Positions 35,046-47,444 are shown, counted from the stretch's first letter. The stretch: 64,000 nt of DNA from Castor canadensis (GCF_047511655.1 NC_133403.1:16489014-16553013); one strand, 5' to 3'. Translations and numbers: made by a program. Notes: generated by a model from the letters alone, not told the origin.

Positions 35046-36675
35046 AAAAGCTAATTAGTATATAGTGGAGGAATAAAAATAATGCAATTGGTTGCAGCAC
35101 TCAACATACATAAAGGAGATACAGAAGATTACAACGTGTGTTTTAATGGTGACTTTGGGGAAAGAAGAATTGATTAATTTTAGATATAGCATAAAATCCT
35201 ATCATCATACACTGTTTAAACTGTTAATTCAATGTACAGTTTCCTTATGCCAGACCCACAGGGATGGATTTACATACATAACTCCAAAATGTTAGATAAA
35301 TAATTACTACAAAAAACTTACTGAATCTTGCTTTCTTTGGTTGTTTGCTTCTATACTTCCCTCTCACCTCATTCAGGCTCTTGTCACTGTTTTCAGTCTT
35401 TGCTTATTACCACAATCATCTCATAACCACATCCATATGGCTTCTATAATTGGATGACTTTTTTGTGGCATGTAGAGATTCAAGTGGAGCAATTTACTCC
35501 ATGCTTCCAAACTGCAGTGTCATTGCAATACAATATATTCCTTTTATATTCAAAGCAAGAAACAAATGAAACTTGTTTGTGTTTTTGTGAAAAAGTGAAA
35601 AGAAACAAAAACTATGAGTAATATTTTTCTCAGTATAATATAGAACTTATATGCAAATAAGTTAAAATTTTAATATACTAATTACTGTACTTAAAATACG
35701 TTTGAGTCTATTACCAAATGTTCACTTTCCATTGAGAGTTTAGAAAAGTGATTGCTATTTTGATGATATGGTATATTTTATAATTAGCTGTACTGTTTGT
35801 CACATAAATATTTCCCATTATTATCCTAATTTTCAGCTCTTCTCTTATATACTTATTGAATTACTCACTATATGCAAAGCATTATGATGGCTAAAAAAAT
35901 CTATTATCAGCCTTCTTAATCTGCACCCTAGAGAACATAAATTATATACAAATAAATTGTTAACTGTTGTGCAAGGTGATCGGAAAAAAATCAGTGAAAA
36001 TTTCATGAGCTTCTTATTAGTCACCTAATATTATGTCATAGATTATCACCAAATTTTGCATCATAGACAGCAGACGTTTCACAGGTTTTTTTTGTATCAA
36101 AGTGTCAATTGATCTAATTACAATTTTCAATGTGACCATATATCACAAATTCAATTAATGAACGCAATGATTCACTTTTAGAAGTGTGAGATTCAGCAGC
36201 AATCTCATATCAGTGAATGAACTTCTAAAAATTAAAAAAATGAACCTCAATTCTACCAACATTCACATTCCATACTGATCCTTAACTTCACTCTGACAGC
36301 AATTTCTAAACACATCCTTTTCAAAATCTTATACTAAAATAGAAATTAAAGTTGTGAAGCTCTCAGTATTCATAAAGTTTCTCATTTCCCTCATATTCGA
36401 AAATGGATAACATAAAGTGATAATATGGAAAATCCTTGCAAGCTTTGATCCTACTGAGCTAACTGGGGTGGCTGGGGATGCAGAAAAGACAAAGGATAGA
36501 AGACAGACATGCAGAAAATTGGGATCAGATATGCTGGGTTGTCAGATGGAGATGCCCAACAGCCTCATTACTTCTTTTTCTTTATTGTCTCTTCTTTTAC
36601 CTTGCTTTTTTTCCTCTATCCGTAAAAACCTTTCTTCTTTTTTCTATTCTTTAAAACCTTACTTCTTTTCTCTGT
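35046..36675. other. Unassigned AT-rich DNA
   Basis: No recognised gene or repeat. A 67-codon plus frame at 35092-35295 has no known features. CT-rich runs from ~36570 lead into the short tandem repeat at 36676. Confidence 0.35.
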
Positions 36676-36822
36676 TCTTTAAAGTATCGGTCCTTTGACT
36701 CGCACTATCCTATGTTTCCTCTAATCTCTCTTAAAGTTGGTGCTTAGACTTGCACTGCCCCATGTTTTCTTTAGCATAGTCTGTCTTAGAGTTGCAGTCC
36801 TTGGACTTGCAGACATACAAGG
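36676..36822. repeat. ~53-bp tandem repeat, about 2.7 units
   Basis: Unit starts at 36676, 36727 and 36782: TTAAAGT or TTAGAGT, a GGT/GCAGT stretch, CTTAGACTTGCACT, then CCCCATGTTTTCTTTAGC. Units have diverged by about a quarter. The preceding CTTTAAAACCTTACTTCTTTT stretch (~36620-36670) is a related shorter repeat. Confidence 0.8.
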
Positions 36823-37270
36823 GCAGCTTCCCCCTCCAACAGCGTCCACAGTAGCCTTGCAAGCAGTCAAGCAAATAGCCAACCCCCTCACCAGCCACCC
36901 TGTCAGTAGCTTCTGCCCCTCTTAAGCAGCCAAAAAATCAATCTTGTCCTTCTTCAGAGAGTCTTTTGTATACATTGGTAAAGAAGGAGGTGGAACAACA
37001 GATCTTGGGGAGGGGTGTGGAATTGTAACAGGAGAAACCTGGAATCCCGCTGTCTGAATGTGAACATCTTAGGAAAAGCACCTGTCCTTCATTTTGCACT
37101 TCCATTCTTCTGTAGCTGGGGCCATGCCCAACAGCCTGCCAAATATTGGGCATAACTGAGCTATCTCCCTTCTGTTACTGGGGCCATGCCAAATTCAGCC
37201 TGCAGATTATTTGACACAGCTGTTCTTAAGTCAAGTGCTCATAGGCTTCTCATAATCTGCTCCACATAGA
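36823..37270. other. Unclassified GC-richer block with internal ~60-bp duplication
   Basis: CTGTAGCTGGGGCCATGCCCA (37111) and CTGTTACTGGGGCCATGCC (37172), with AGCCTGCCAAATATT and AGCCTGCAGATTATT following, form a degenerate direct repeat about 61 bp apart. The composition, sharp edges and short repeats suggest an LTR or other mobile element, but I cannot name it. Confidence 0.35.
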
Positions 37271-37880
37271 AACTATTAAAGGAAAGCTGGTGTTTGGTTC
37301 AGAAACTGAGAAAAAGTGACCAGAAGCTTTTCATACTGCTTCATAATCAAATAGTAGCATAGATAGCATTTTTATTAAATAGTTTACTATTGAATATGCC
37401 CATGAAACTTTCAATCATTTCCCCAATAACAACATCAAAGAAGAACATTAATTAGTGTTCTAGATTACTAAATTTAAGCGACCCTTGATAACGTTTCATT
37501 CCCAAGTGGAAGTTCAATACATAAAACCACGTGCAATGGTGTGTCTGCACTTTGCATCCATGAGAACATCTACCGAAAATATTAATTTTTATTTCTCAAA
37601 GGATTTTCTAAGCAAATATTTCCAAACATTGGTCCTTGGGATAAAAGTTAATGCTAGTAATTATATTATACCTGCTCTGATTCTAAGAACTCCAGAGATT
37701 TATCTCCCTGCAAGCCTATGTTTACTTGTCAAAGGATCTATATGTAGCAGGTATGTAAACTTGAAGACATTGCTTTTCTGTCTTCCTCCTGGAGAAAGGT
37801 ATTTACATGCAGAGAGGTGAGAACTCAAGATCCTCATGTTTTGTGTTTCTAAGGAAGATGATCTTCTACTAGGCAGTAAA
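37271..37880. other. Unassigned DNA
   Basis: The plus frame at 37485-37820 (111 codons) has no recognisable domain; probably chance. Confidence 0.35.
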
Positions 37881-37937
37881 ATCTCTCTCTCTCTCTCTCT
37901 CATACACAAACACACACATATACACACACACACAAAC
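37881..37937. repeat. (TC)n(CA)n microsatellite
   Basis: About 22 bases of TC, then interrupted CA repeats. Confidence 0.95.
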
Positions 37938-38045
37938 CTCTCCATTTCTATCCCAATACCAGAAAGTGCAGGTAGCTATCCTAATTCAATCTGACCAACC
38001 AATTGGAAATACATTTTCTAAAGTTTTTACTTAAGGCACACCCTA

Positions 38046-38093
38046 TACATATATATGTGTATATATGTATATATATGATATATATATCATAGA
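38046..38093. repeat. (TA)n-rich tract with TG interruptions
   Basis: ATATATATGTGTATATATG followed by ATGATATATATATCAT, the latter a short palindrome. Confidence 0.9.
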
Positions 38094-38761
38094 TCTAGGC
38101 TATGATTTGGCAATGTAGGAAAAATTATTTCATGTAAATAAATAATATGTTTAAGTACATTCTAACTTGCTTTGTATCATAAAACTGTTTGCATGCACAA
38201 TAACATTATCCATGTAAAACAATATAAGTTCAAATACATATTTATGTACATCCATAATTAAATACATTCCAAAGAGAGTCATAATGATTTCTCTGAATAT
38301 TTCATTTACTTTTATATAATAAAACTTTACATTTGGGATCAAATTTCCCAGTTTATATATCTTCTAATTTTTTATGTGTTTATAAACATACCAATGAAAT
38401 TTTTTTCTTTGACATACAGATGTCAGAATCAAATTCTCTCTCAAGTTCCTGATATATAATATTCTTCCAGGATTTTCTACTGTGTTCTCAGATTCTTTAG
38501 GACAGTAGAACTTTATCTGATGCATCAGAGTAAGGATTTTTTTTTAAACTGTCAGTGACAAATTTTGAAACAACCATTTTTTAAATTCTCTATTTGGCAA
38601 CAAAATGCACTCTTTGAATTCAGAGTTGCTGGATCTTTATAAATGATCTTTCTCAGGTATGGACTCATTCATTTAGATTAAGTTAACTTTGGCTAGTTTT
38701 AAACAGGATCAAATTACCTTACATCTTGAAATTCTTTTCTAGTGCAAATTCACTATACACA
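38094..38761. other. Unassigned AT-rich DNA
   Basis: No recognised gene or repeat. Confidence 0.4.
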
Positions 38762-38864
38762 GCCTGGCAGGATAGTGAACAAGTGCAATCCCAGCATGTG
38801 AGAGGCAGAAGATAAAGAGTTCCATATCCAATTGGGATAATAGCAAGATCCTATCAAGGAAAGT
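38762..38864 (+). repeat. B1 SINE
   Basis: GCCTGGCAGGATAGTGAACAA, TGCAATCCCAGCATGTGAGA, GGCAGAAGATAAAGAGTTCC and AGCAAGATCCTATC preserve B1 order. Diverged, without the usual A tail. Confidence 0.75.
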
Positions 38865-39290
38865 TGACTATCATTTTCAGGGTGGAAAAAAAATCTAAAG
38901 GAAATTTAGAAAGAATGATATTTCTTCTATCATATCTAAAGATAAGCCTTACAAAATGCTCAGAGAATTTGTCAGTGTTTAGGCACCCCAGTAAAGAGTA
39001 AATTACTAATTTAGTAAATAGAAAAGCTATCAGCATGGTTAAGGCCATAAAACTCAGGTATAACTTTGAAAAATAGGTTTAAACATGGCTATGAAGATAA
39101 AATAGGATCAAATATGTAAAGTCCTTGAATATAGAATCTCAGATGCAGTAGAGGTTATAAAATGATAACTTTATTACTTAAACTTTTTTAGCCCTTGTTT
39201 TTTCATTACTTATTAGGAAAAAAAGAAGATGGAAGAAAATAAATAGAAATGGTCTGAAAGAGCAAATGAATATTCCTCTAAATTCTTTTG
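38865..39290. other. Unassigned AT-rich DNA
   Basis: No recognised gene or repeat. Confidence 0.4.
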
Positions 39291-39490
39291 TTATATCATT
39301 GAGTTATAATTAGTGTACAATAAAAGTTATGTATTTAAAGCATATGATTTGATAAATGCTACTATATGCATACAATAATGAAGCCATCACTGTAATCTAT
39401 CAAGGTAGTGAACATAAATGTCACTTCCAAATGACTCTTTGGGTCCTTTTGAAAGTAATGCATCCCTTACCTCTCTGTCCTTTCCATCAC
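39291..39490 (-). repeat. Old L1M 3' end relic, antisense
   Basis: CATTGAGTTATAATTAGTGTAC, TATTTAAAGCATATGATTTG and GAAGCCATCACTGTAATC match the inverted L1M 3' end order ('ATTGAGATATAATTCAC', 'TTTAAAGTGTACAATTCAATGG', 'CAACCATCACCACAATC'). Confidence 0.6.
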
Positions 39491-39499
39491 AAGACAACA

Positions 39500-39656
39500 G
39501 AACTGGAGAGGGAATAAAAAAAGCATGATGGAGGGGGTCATGAATATGATCAAAGTACATTATATAAATGGAGAAAAATGTCATTATGAAACCCATTAGT
39601 TTGTACAATTAATGTATGCTGTTAGAAAAAGAAAGAAAGAGAAAGAAAAAAATATA
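39500..39656 (+). repeat. L1 3' UTR end with A-rich tail
   Basis: GGAGGGGGTCATGAATATGA, TCAAAGTACATTATATAAATG and AAATGTCATTATGAAACCC, then TTTGTACAATTAATGTATGC and an AAAGAAAGAGAAAG tail. The same terminus ends the fragments near 20057 and 48960. Confidence 0.75.
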
Positions 39657-40350
39657 TCACAACTGAACTTCAGATCATGTCCTTGAATCTCACACCTAAG
39701 ATAAAAACAGCCAGTACTGAAGACAGAGAAAGGTAATAATGATCCTTTTTGAAACAATGGACCAGTAAGTAATCATTTTCTTCTATCCTTTCTGTGGAAT
39801 CTCACACACCTCATACAATACATTCCCTTGGCTTGTTTATAAATATGAAGTAAACTTAAATAATTGCAGAGTTTAGGTCTATTTCAGTTCTATGCAGTAT
39901 CATCATGTTAGATGTAAGAGAACAGTATATAAAATGTTCATAAGTATGCTCCATATGGGGTTAGCCTAACATTGCATAATTGACATTTTCATGTTGCATC
40001 TTTGTGGAAAAATCTTGGTTTCTGCATGTAGGCATCAAGGTACCTGGAATACATGTGCTTTGTCAATGGTGGAACTATATTGTTGGAGATCAGTGCTTGT
40101 AAGCATAGGCTACATTAAGATAGATAGCAGTAGCAGGATAATGAAGAAATATAGTCATAATAGGTAGCATCCACTTAAAATATGAAACAAATTTTCATCC
40201 AAAAGGATGCAGTTTTTGCATGTATTTGATAAAATTATTCACTACCTAAATGAAATAATAGTAATATGTTTATATTAAGATGATTTGTTATAGACCACAG
40301 GATATTTATAGAAGCAAAAAGCATATGTCCAATAAACATTTTTTAAAAAG
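39657..40350. other. Unassigned AT-rich DNA
   Basis: No recognised gene or repeat. Confidence 0.4.
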
Positions 40351-40362
40351 GCAAACAACTTC
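40351..40362. repeat. Probable left target-site duplication of the inverted L1
   Basis: GCAAACAACTTC; resembles GCAAACACAACTT at 41231, with a 2-bp indel. Confidence 0.6.
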
Positions 40363-41230
40363 TTTTTTACATTAAAAAAATTTTATTAGCATATAGTAGT
40401 TATATCAGGGAATATATTGTGATATTTACTTTTGTGCTTACAATATATCTTAGTTACATTTGCCCGAGGGGATATCAAGCTTGTAGATACTGTGCTTTCA
40501 CCAAATTAATCACCTCATCACTTACTCTTCCTCTATCACAATAATCCCCTAAGATCCAACAGCTTATAGCACAGTATATTATGTTATATTCATACATACA
40601 TGGGTAGTTTTAATATTTTTCATTCTCTAACATTTTCTTTCTTTCTCCCACCTCCTGTAGTCCCTTCAAACAAATTCACCAATACGATCTTGTTTTCTCT
40701 TTCAATATACATGTATGTAAATATATGTATATATGATAGAAAGATAAGAGTAGATGATCATATGTGTATTTAAATATATGTTTATAGGTCTAGAATCCAC
40801 ATATGTCGACAAAAATGCAACCTTTAATTTTTCAAACCTGGTTTACTTTGCTTAACATGAGGTCCTCCAGTTCCATCCATTTACTTGCAAACAACATAAT
40901 TTTATTCTTCTTTATGGCTGAATAAAACTCTGCTGTGTATATACACCATCTTTTTTTAATCCATTCATTAGTTGTGAGGCATCTGGACTGTCGAAATGGC
41001 TATTATCAATAACACAAACATCAAATGCTGGTGAGGATGTGAGGAAAAAGGAACACTTCTACATTGTTGTGGGAATGTAGATCAGTGCTCTGCTGTGGCA
41101 AGCAATATGGAGGGCCCTCAAAAAACTAAAGATAGAATTATGATACAATTCAGTGATACCACTACTGGTCATATATCTGAAGGAATGTGCTCTGGTCTAC
41201 AATAAAGACACTTGCACACCCACGTTTATT
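40363..41230 (-). mobile_element. L1 insertion with 5' inversion (twin-priming structure)
   Basis: The left part (40363-40991) is antisense: polyT-like end, 3' UTR, then inverted ORF2 C-terminus (TCCAGTTCCATCCATTTACTTG near 40868, TTTATGGCTGAATAAAACTC near 40912, CATTCATTAGTTGTGAGGCATC near 40962). At about 40992 the orientation flips. The right part (40992-41230) reads sense: AATGGCTATTATC, AAATGCTGGTGAGGATGTGAG, GGAACACTTCTACATTGTTG, TGATACCACTACTGG, ACACTTGCACACCCACG and TTTATTGCA. The ORF2 segments are consecutive: the sense part ends where the antisense part should begin, minus ~35 bases. Flanking GCAAACA-ACTT repeats support one event. Multiple stops; inactive. Confidence 0.85.
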
Positions 41231-41243
41231 GCAAACACAACTT
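41231..41243. repeat. Probable right target-site duplication of the inverted L1
   Basis: GCAAACACAACTT; compare 40351-40362. Confidence 0.6.
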
Positions 41244-41557
41244 TTTTTTTCCACATATATCTGTGACACTTTTAGGAAATTTTGTCCCACTTGATTGAAA
41301 ACAATAAAATTTCAGAGCTTACAGTCCAATGTGCTATCCCATCTTTCAACGAAAGGTGGTAAGATTGAACACAGGAAAGTAAGGAGAAAATGGTTTATAT
41401 TATGTTAATGCTAAAGATGGTTTTAAGGATTTTCTCCTAAGCAATTTAGAGTTTCACCAGTTACATATAGATATTAATTTTACTTAGCATCTCTGCATGA
41501 CAGGTGATATGTTTTGAGTCTTCAATGTTCCTAAAAGTTCATGGGTATAAGGCTTGG
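41244..41557. other. Unassigned DNA
   Basis: Nothing recognised. Confidence 0.4.
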
Positions 41558-41890
41558 TTACCATCCTACAGCACTTCTGAAAGAGGATGGAAGGATTTGA
41601 GAGATGGGGCACAGTGTAGGGAGGTTAAGTGGTTGGAAATGTGCCCTTGAAGGTAAGAATGGAACACAGGCTTCTTCATCTCTTTTTGCTTCCTGGTTGA
41701 CATAAAATAAGCAGCCTCCTCTCCCATGCTTAGCCCTGCCCCAGGCCAAAAGTAATGTGATCAAGTGACCAAGAACTTCAAACTCAAAAACCATAGGCCA
41801 AAATAAATATTTCCTTCCTATATGTTGTTTACTTTGGGCAAGTTTCACACAGTGAAAATTGACAAACAGAGCATGTATAAGAATCAAAAT
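41558..41890 (+). repeat. LTR-like or other retroelement 3' end, unclassified
   Basis: CTTCCTGGTTGACATAAAATAAGC, CTCTCCCATGCTTAGCCCTG, AAACTCAAAAACCATAGGCC, an AATAAA at 41802-41807, TTCCTTCCTATATGTTG and TTTCACACAGTG occur in the order I remember from a common rodent interspersed repeat ('TTCCTGGCTGCCATGAAATAAGC', 'AAACCATGAGCC', 'AATAAACCTTTCC', 'GTCACAGCG'). I cannot give the family name safely. The minus frame of 109 codons here is antisense. Confidence 0.5.
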
Positions 41891-42129
41891 GTATTTTTTG
41901 TTTTTTTAAAGCTCTAATTCTTCCAGCACAATTTCTGGGAGTTACTGAAATATTTATTTCCTCCATTGAGTTATTTTGGCAGCTTTGTCAAAAGGTTTCA
42001 ACAGTGTCTTTTTTTTTTTGGAGTCTATTGTTCTACATGTCTTCTCTTAGATTCAAAATAAATCTTGATATAAGATAAAAGTGTCCTAGCTTCTTTCTAT
42101 CAACATGTTCTTGGCAATATATGGGTGTT
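41891..42129. other. Unassigned AT-rich DNA
   Basis: Nothing recognised. Confidence 0.4.
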
Positions 42130-42305
42130 CATTTCATAAACATTTTAAAAAATATCAATTTCTACCAGAGAATGGTAAGATTGTATAGAGAATATGTTGA
42201 ATCAACATATAAAAGTATGATGTATTTGATATATTGTAAGAACTTTTGTAAATGCCACAATGTAACCTTTACACAAAAAGAAATAAATAAAAACAAAAAA
42301 ATGAA
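42130..42305 (+). repeat. L1 3' terminus fragment
   Basis: GAGAATATGTTGAATCAAC, GATATATTGTAAGAACTTTTG and TAAATGCCACAATGTAACC, then an A-rich tail (AAAGAAATAAATAAAAAC). This is the plus-orientation version of the terminus seen at 10352 and 53045. Confidence 0.75.
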
Positions 42306-45039
42306 ATGAAAAATATTTATTACTGTTCCTTGCAAATTATGTATCAGTGTTAAAACATAACTTCTGGAATTTCTATTTTAAATTTTTGATGCTTAGTATT
42401 CAATATATTTTGTAAACTTAATCCCAATTTTTCAGTTTTATATTCCACATTCATAAACATATAGACATTTAATTAATTATGTTAATTGCTATTATATTCT
42501 GTGACCATGCTGAGTTAAAATACTAGTACTTGATGTCCTTTTAAGTTTTTTTAAAAAATCCTGCATCATAATTATATGACAAAAGTAAAAATAAGTGCTC
42601 CTTTCTGTATATACTTTATTTTATTGACGTGGATCACACAGAATCACATTACATAGTAAAAAGAAGTGGAATGGAGATCCATACTTTATTCACTGTCTTA
42701 TTGAAAATCTTTAAGTAACTCTCCCTTAAGTATAATATAAGATTAAGTATATCTAAGTTTTCATTTACCAGCATGAGGAAGGTGTATCTAATTTTGATAG
42801 GCATTCTTGTTGTATTTAATGTCCTTTTGCCTAATTCAACTTCTAGATTTTCTTCTATGCTTTTCTTTCAAAACATGTTATAATTCTAGCTTTCCCATGT
42901 ATATTCTCAATTTATTGTAAAGTAATTTTTGTGTATGGTTGCCAATTAGTATTACTGAATTATCTATTTTCTTCATTAAATGTGTACTTCATATTAAATT
43001 TGAAAAAATACATAAAACTCTGAAGATATATGAGTAATAAGATACAAAAGACAGAAAAAAATGAAAAAGTAAGAAATTTGGATTGAGTTTTCTGTTAAAA
43101 TGATAACCTTCCTTAACCAGAGTTGATGTTGCTTTGGGGAAGTGAGTGGGATACCTGAGTACAGAGGCCCTGGGGAAGTGCTTGCAACCAAGATTAGTAA
43201 TGCCCTTAGCATTTAGGCTGACTCTATTTTATGAGAATTCACAATTCCAATTATGAGTTCCCGACATTTTAAGATTTCCTATTCAAACAGTTTCCCAAAC
43301 AATCCTAAATAACACCTTTCAGAAAGAACTGCTGAAGATGATGAAAAGAGTCAAACCACCTTCTATCAGTCTCTAGCTGTGTGTTGAAATGCTTTAGGGG
43401 CCTATGATCTGTCCTGCAATATGCATGCACATTCTCTAATTCAGTACCATTTAATAAATTCATTTTAAATAAGAGCTATTACATAATAAACAAAGTAGTT
43501 AACCTTCAAGAATAATACCTTAGAAAACCCCAGAGGCAAAGATCCCAGGATCTGGAGACACAGAAAAACTCACTTCAAATTAGCACACCATCATCAAACT
43601 GGATGATATTGACCAGACTGTTTATGGTCACTGAGCAAATACAGAAATGGAAATAAGATGTCCTCAACCTTCTAAGACTTAAAAGTGTAACTTAATCCTA
43701 ATCATTTTTTAGAATCCATATGTGCTTTATCAATTGTTTTTTAACCTTTTTTCTCTGAAGAATGACATCCCAGAAACTGATAAGCATTAATATTTCAGTC
43801 ACATTATGGATGGTTGACATTTTAAAATGTATTTTCATGACGATGTTGAGATTATTCTGTTGGGAGGTCTCTGCACAGCAATATGCAATACTGAAATGAA
43901 TGAAAATAATGAGGGACTAGTGAAGTCCCTGGTAAGAAAGGGAACAATTAAAAACAGTATTATATAAGGAAATATGGTGAAGTGAGCTACCTTTAGTGAG
44001 AATCAAAAAAGCTGCTTAATAAAAAGTAAAAATGTTCTCATAATCACATATTTGGCTCTTGGCAGAAAAAAATAAAGATGGGTCTACTACTGAAGCCATG
44101 TCATATTGATATGGTCAGGGAGCAGGGCCTAAGAAGAATTGTGCAATTTCTGCCCAAAAGTTCCTCACAGATTTCATGGGCTCTTCCTGACCACAGAAGG
44201 TGTTTTTCAGAATATACTCTGTACTCACTATTCCTCCTTCACTGTTTTGCTCCTACAATTGTTTGAGATTTTCAATTTCACTGGGTATTGACTAGTTAAA
44301 AGCTTAATAATACTTCACATAAAAATATTCCAAAGACTCTTATAAGTCTCCTAATGATTGATTCATCACAGTTATCATATTTTAAAAAATTGGATAGCTA
44401 ATTAGATGAGAAACTTTCAATTTTTATTCTTATAATAATGTATGCAAAACCTGATTGCTGCCAATATCCAAAATTATACTGTTGAAATGAGCAATGTGTC
44501 TCTTGAAATTTTTTTCTCTAGGCAAGTGTTTATATTCCATCACATAAAGGTCATGTTTGAATTTATAGGCCTTATTCCAGTTAACAGCTCCACTAGTACA
44601 CAAGTGAGATGAAGATAAAAATATTAAATCACATGGAAAATTAAAATTTGAGACAAGAAATATTTAGTTGCATAGATAGTGTGAATAAACTATTACAATG
44701 TTCCATGACTCCCCAAAGCAAACTTTCTCATTCTGTTTACCTATAGTTAGGCCAAGAGGCAGGTGAAAACCACTTGCTTGTTAATGAAAATCTTAACAGT
44801 TTAACAAGAAATATTCCAGTAAAACATTTTGAAATTTCTAAGTGTATTAGAGAAGACAGTAGGATGCCTTGAAGTAGCTATCTCACTCTCAAGAATAGCA
44901 AACCACACCCTTTTCCTTCTGGCCTCCCCCATCCCAATTTCCTCAATAGTAAAAAAATACGTAACAGTTAAGGACATGCTCCTATCTCTGAGATGTAGCC
45001 CACCAAGTGACCTGCATAATAAATTTTTTAAAAGCTAAA
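42306..45039. other. Unassigned AT-rich DNA
   Basis: No recognised gene or repeat over ~2.7 kb. Frames such as 44078-44266 and 44829-45038 are short and featureless. Confidence 0.35.
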
Positions 45040-45430
45040 AGGATTATTTTAACAATTTAGAATACCAAAGGACAAAGGCAAAAACATTAATAACATTTGA
45101 GAAAGGAAAAATTGCTCATTTAAAAATAAATGAAACCACACTTCAAACTTTTCATTCTCAGCACTAGATGGAATAAGACACTGAAGTAATCCCTTCAATG
45201 TTCAGAAGCAGAATAAGTCCAAGCCAGAATTCTATGCCCAGGCAATTTTCCACAAAAATAATGCAGATTTCAAACGTGCATGGAATCAGAAAACACAACA
45301 CATACTCTGTTTTACAAAAGTTTACATAAAACTTTTCAAGCCAAATGGTAGAATCAGAAAACAGTGGCTCTCATTCAAATGAATTATGGAGAGACAATGA
45401 CAATTCTCAGCCCTGTTCAGATAGATACCA
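45040..45430 (+). repeat. Possible old L1/HAL1-type 3' UTR relic
   Basis: AGTCCAAGCCAGAATTCTATGCCCAGG near 45216-45242 (read in pieces: CCAGAATTCTATGCCC) and the adenine-rich body resemble the 'CCAAGAATTCTATACCCAGC' segment of old L1M or HAL1 elements. Tentative. Confidence 0.35.
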
Positions 45431-46519
45431 CCAACTCAGATTACAGCTAGCCAGAAGATGTCTACAAGAAGGACATGTCTGAGACTAGAGCACGGAACAC
45501 AAAAATAGAGAGATTATTGCTATTCTTTAGAATAGTGATTTCCAAACCCAATCATATAGCACATCCATATCCTGGATATCCTCCCTCAGCAGTCAAAATC
45601 TACTCTCTACCATACTATGTGCCTCCAGAGCCTAATGAATTATAACCACTGAGCATTTGTGCTTGTCACTGTCTCTTCGGCCTTCCCTTTAGTGAAGTAC
45701 CAGTACAGAATCAGAGGGAGGGACAAGAAAGAAGGTGCAAGATAAAGATATTGATTTTCTTGTCTCTGTCCCTTCCACACAATGTCTGTATTCTTCCCTT
45801 AAGCCCCCAACTCTCACTCAGCAACGGTGGCAGCTCTTGCCTATTCTGGCCACAGCTCCCTCCATTTACTCAGTTATACTGAAGCATAGTCATGGACTCC
45901 CTCAACAGTTAACCACTGAAAACTTCACCATTATTCATGGGTATCCTAAATCGTGCCCAACTCTGTAATTTTTTAATTGTCCCTTGGAGTATGGCAGCTA
46001 TCCCTTGCTCCATTTTTTTAAAAAGCAGGTAAATGATAACACTTTCTACTACCCAGAAATGAAATATGTACCTAAGTTATATTATCTGTACATTTAAAAA
46101 AAATAGAAATTTCTTATGTAAAACATGCAAAAGTAGAATGAACCTAGCTGAAGCAGGAATGGGAGAATAAGAATAGGCTTTATCTCCAACTCCCAACTTA
46201 CTACTGATCAAAAATACATGAAATCTTTGTGATTAAGAAAACAAGAACTTCATGAATGTAGCCTAGAAATGTCTTGTTATATTTCAGAATTCTTTCACAT
46301 AATATTCAGCATTTTAAAGCCTTTGTAGCTAAAGCAGTATTTTGAGATTTAGGGTTTTTTGCAGAAAACCAAATTAAGACTCATCCTTTTTTAAAAAAAA
46401 GGAATATATATTCATGCATACACTCAGCATCCAATATTTATTTTCTGTTGTTGCTGAAGTAGTGACTTATACATAGTTTAATAATGACTGAATTACAACT
46501 GCCAATGTAATTTAATAAC
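45431..46519. other. Unassigned DNA
   Basis: No recognised gene or repeat. A 77-codon plus frame at 45735-45968 has no domain. Confidence 0.35.
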
Positions 46520-47172
46520 CTAAGTATCTGTACCATCCTAAAGAGCAATGTGACCAAATCTAACAAAATTCTACATGCCATCACACACTCTTTGACCTAA
46601 CAATTTCATTATCAAGAATTTGCCCCATAGAAAACAGGTCACAGGTGTACAATTATTGAAACGTGTCGATGGTTCTCACTGCAGCTGTATTGTTAAAACA
46701 AAAGGGTGGAAACAATCTAAATGCCCATTAAGGAGAACTGGCTCTGATATAGACCTACAGTGAAAGACACAGTTTGTAACTCAATTGCTAGAGTGTCTGT
46801 CTAGCCAGAGCTAGAACACTGAGTTCAAACACCAATTCCACAATAGAACAACAACAAAGAGATATGAGAAAGTCCTCATATTATTTTATGGCATACTCTT
46901 CACATTTTAAATTAGAAACAAATTTAAAGACAGTAGTGTAGTGACTACCAGGTATGTGTTTATGTTTGTGCATTGCCTGTGTATGTCTATGCATTTCTGG
47001 AAGTATATATAAGAACTAAGGACCTGGTTTGCCTCTGGGGAGAGTAACTGTCTTTGTCAGGAACTTGAGAAAGAGTAAGAATTTTACCTGAAAATGTTCC
47101 ATATGTGTGGGTTATTTGGAAGTGTGGATGGCTTAAAAATATAAATGTCAAGTAACTCCAAAAAAAAAAACC
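46520..47172 (+). repeat. Old L1M 3' region, split by an ID-type SINE
   Basis: First part: TTTGACCTAACAATTTCATT, GGTGTACAATTATTGAAACG, CTCACTGCAGCTGTATTG and GGTGGAAACAATCTAAATGC, the last reproducing 'CTGGAAACAACCTAAATGTCC' of L1M. After the SINE: GTAGTGACTACCAGGTATG, ATTTCTGGAAGTATATATAAG, AACTAAGGACCTGGTTTGCC and CTCTGGGG, then an A12 run at 47160-47172 as the tail. No open frame survives. Confidence 0.75.
46762..46850 (+). repeat. ID-type SINE inside the L1M
   Basis: ACACAGTTTGTAACTCAATTG, GCTAGAGTGTCTGTCTAGCC and CACTGAGTTCAAACACCAAT, then a CAACAACAACAAAG tail. B box intact. Confidence 0.82.
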
Positions 47173-47302
47173 ACATCCATAAGAGTTACTTCTTTGCCTT
47201 GTAGTTCCCTTTTTTCTTGCTTCCTCCTTCTCTCCTTTCCTTCCTTCCATTTGAGTCCACATCCTCCCTTTTTGCTTATTTTTCAAATAACCTCTTTTTA
47301 GG

Positions 47303-47404
47303 TTATTTTTCAGCTAGGGTTTTGTGCTTTTGCCCAGAGCCAGTCTTGTACTTTAATCTTCCCAAACGCATTACAGGGAACACCACCATGCTCAGTCTGT
47401 AATT
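47303..47404 (-). repeat. B1 SINE, antisense
   Basis: On minus: CAGACTGAGCATGGTGGTGT, TCCCTGTAATGCGTTTGGGA and CAAGACTGGCTCTGGGCAAA, then AAAACCCTAGCTG. Internally shortened. Confidence 0.8.
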
Positions 47405-47444
47405 TTTGCATCTTTTATCAATGGAAAATTTCAAAGGCACTCAA

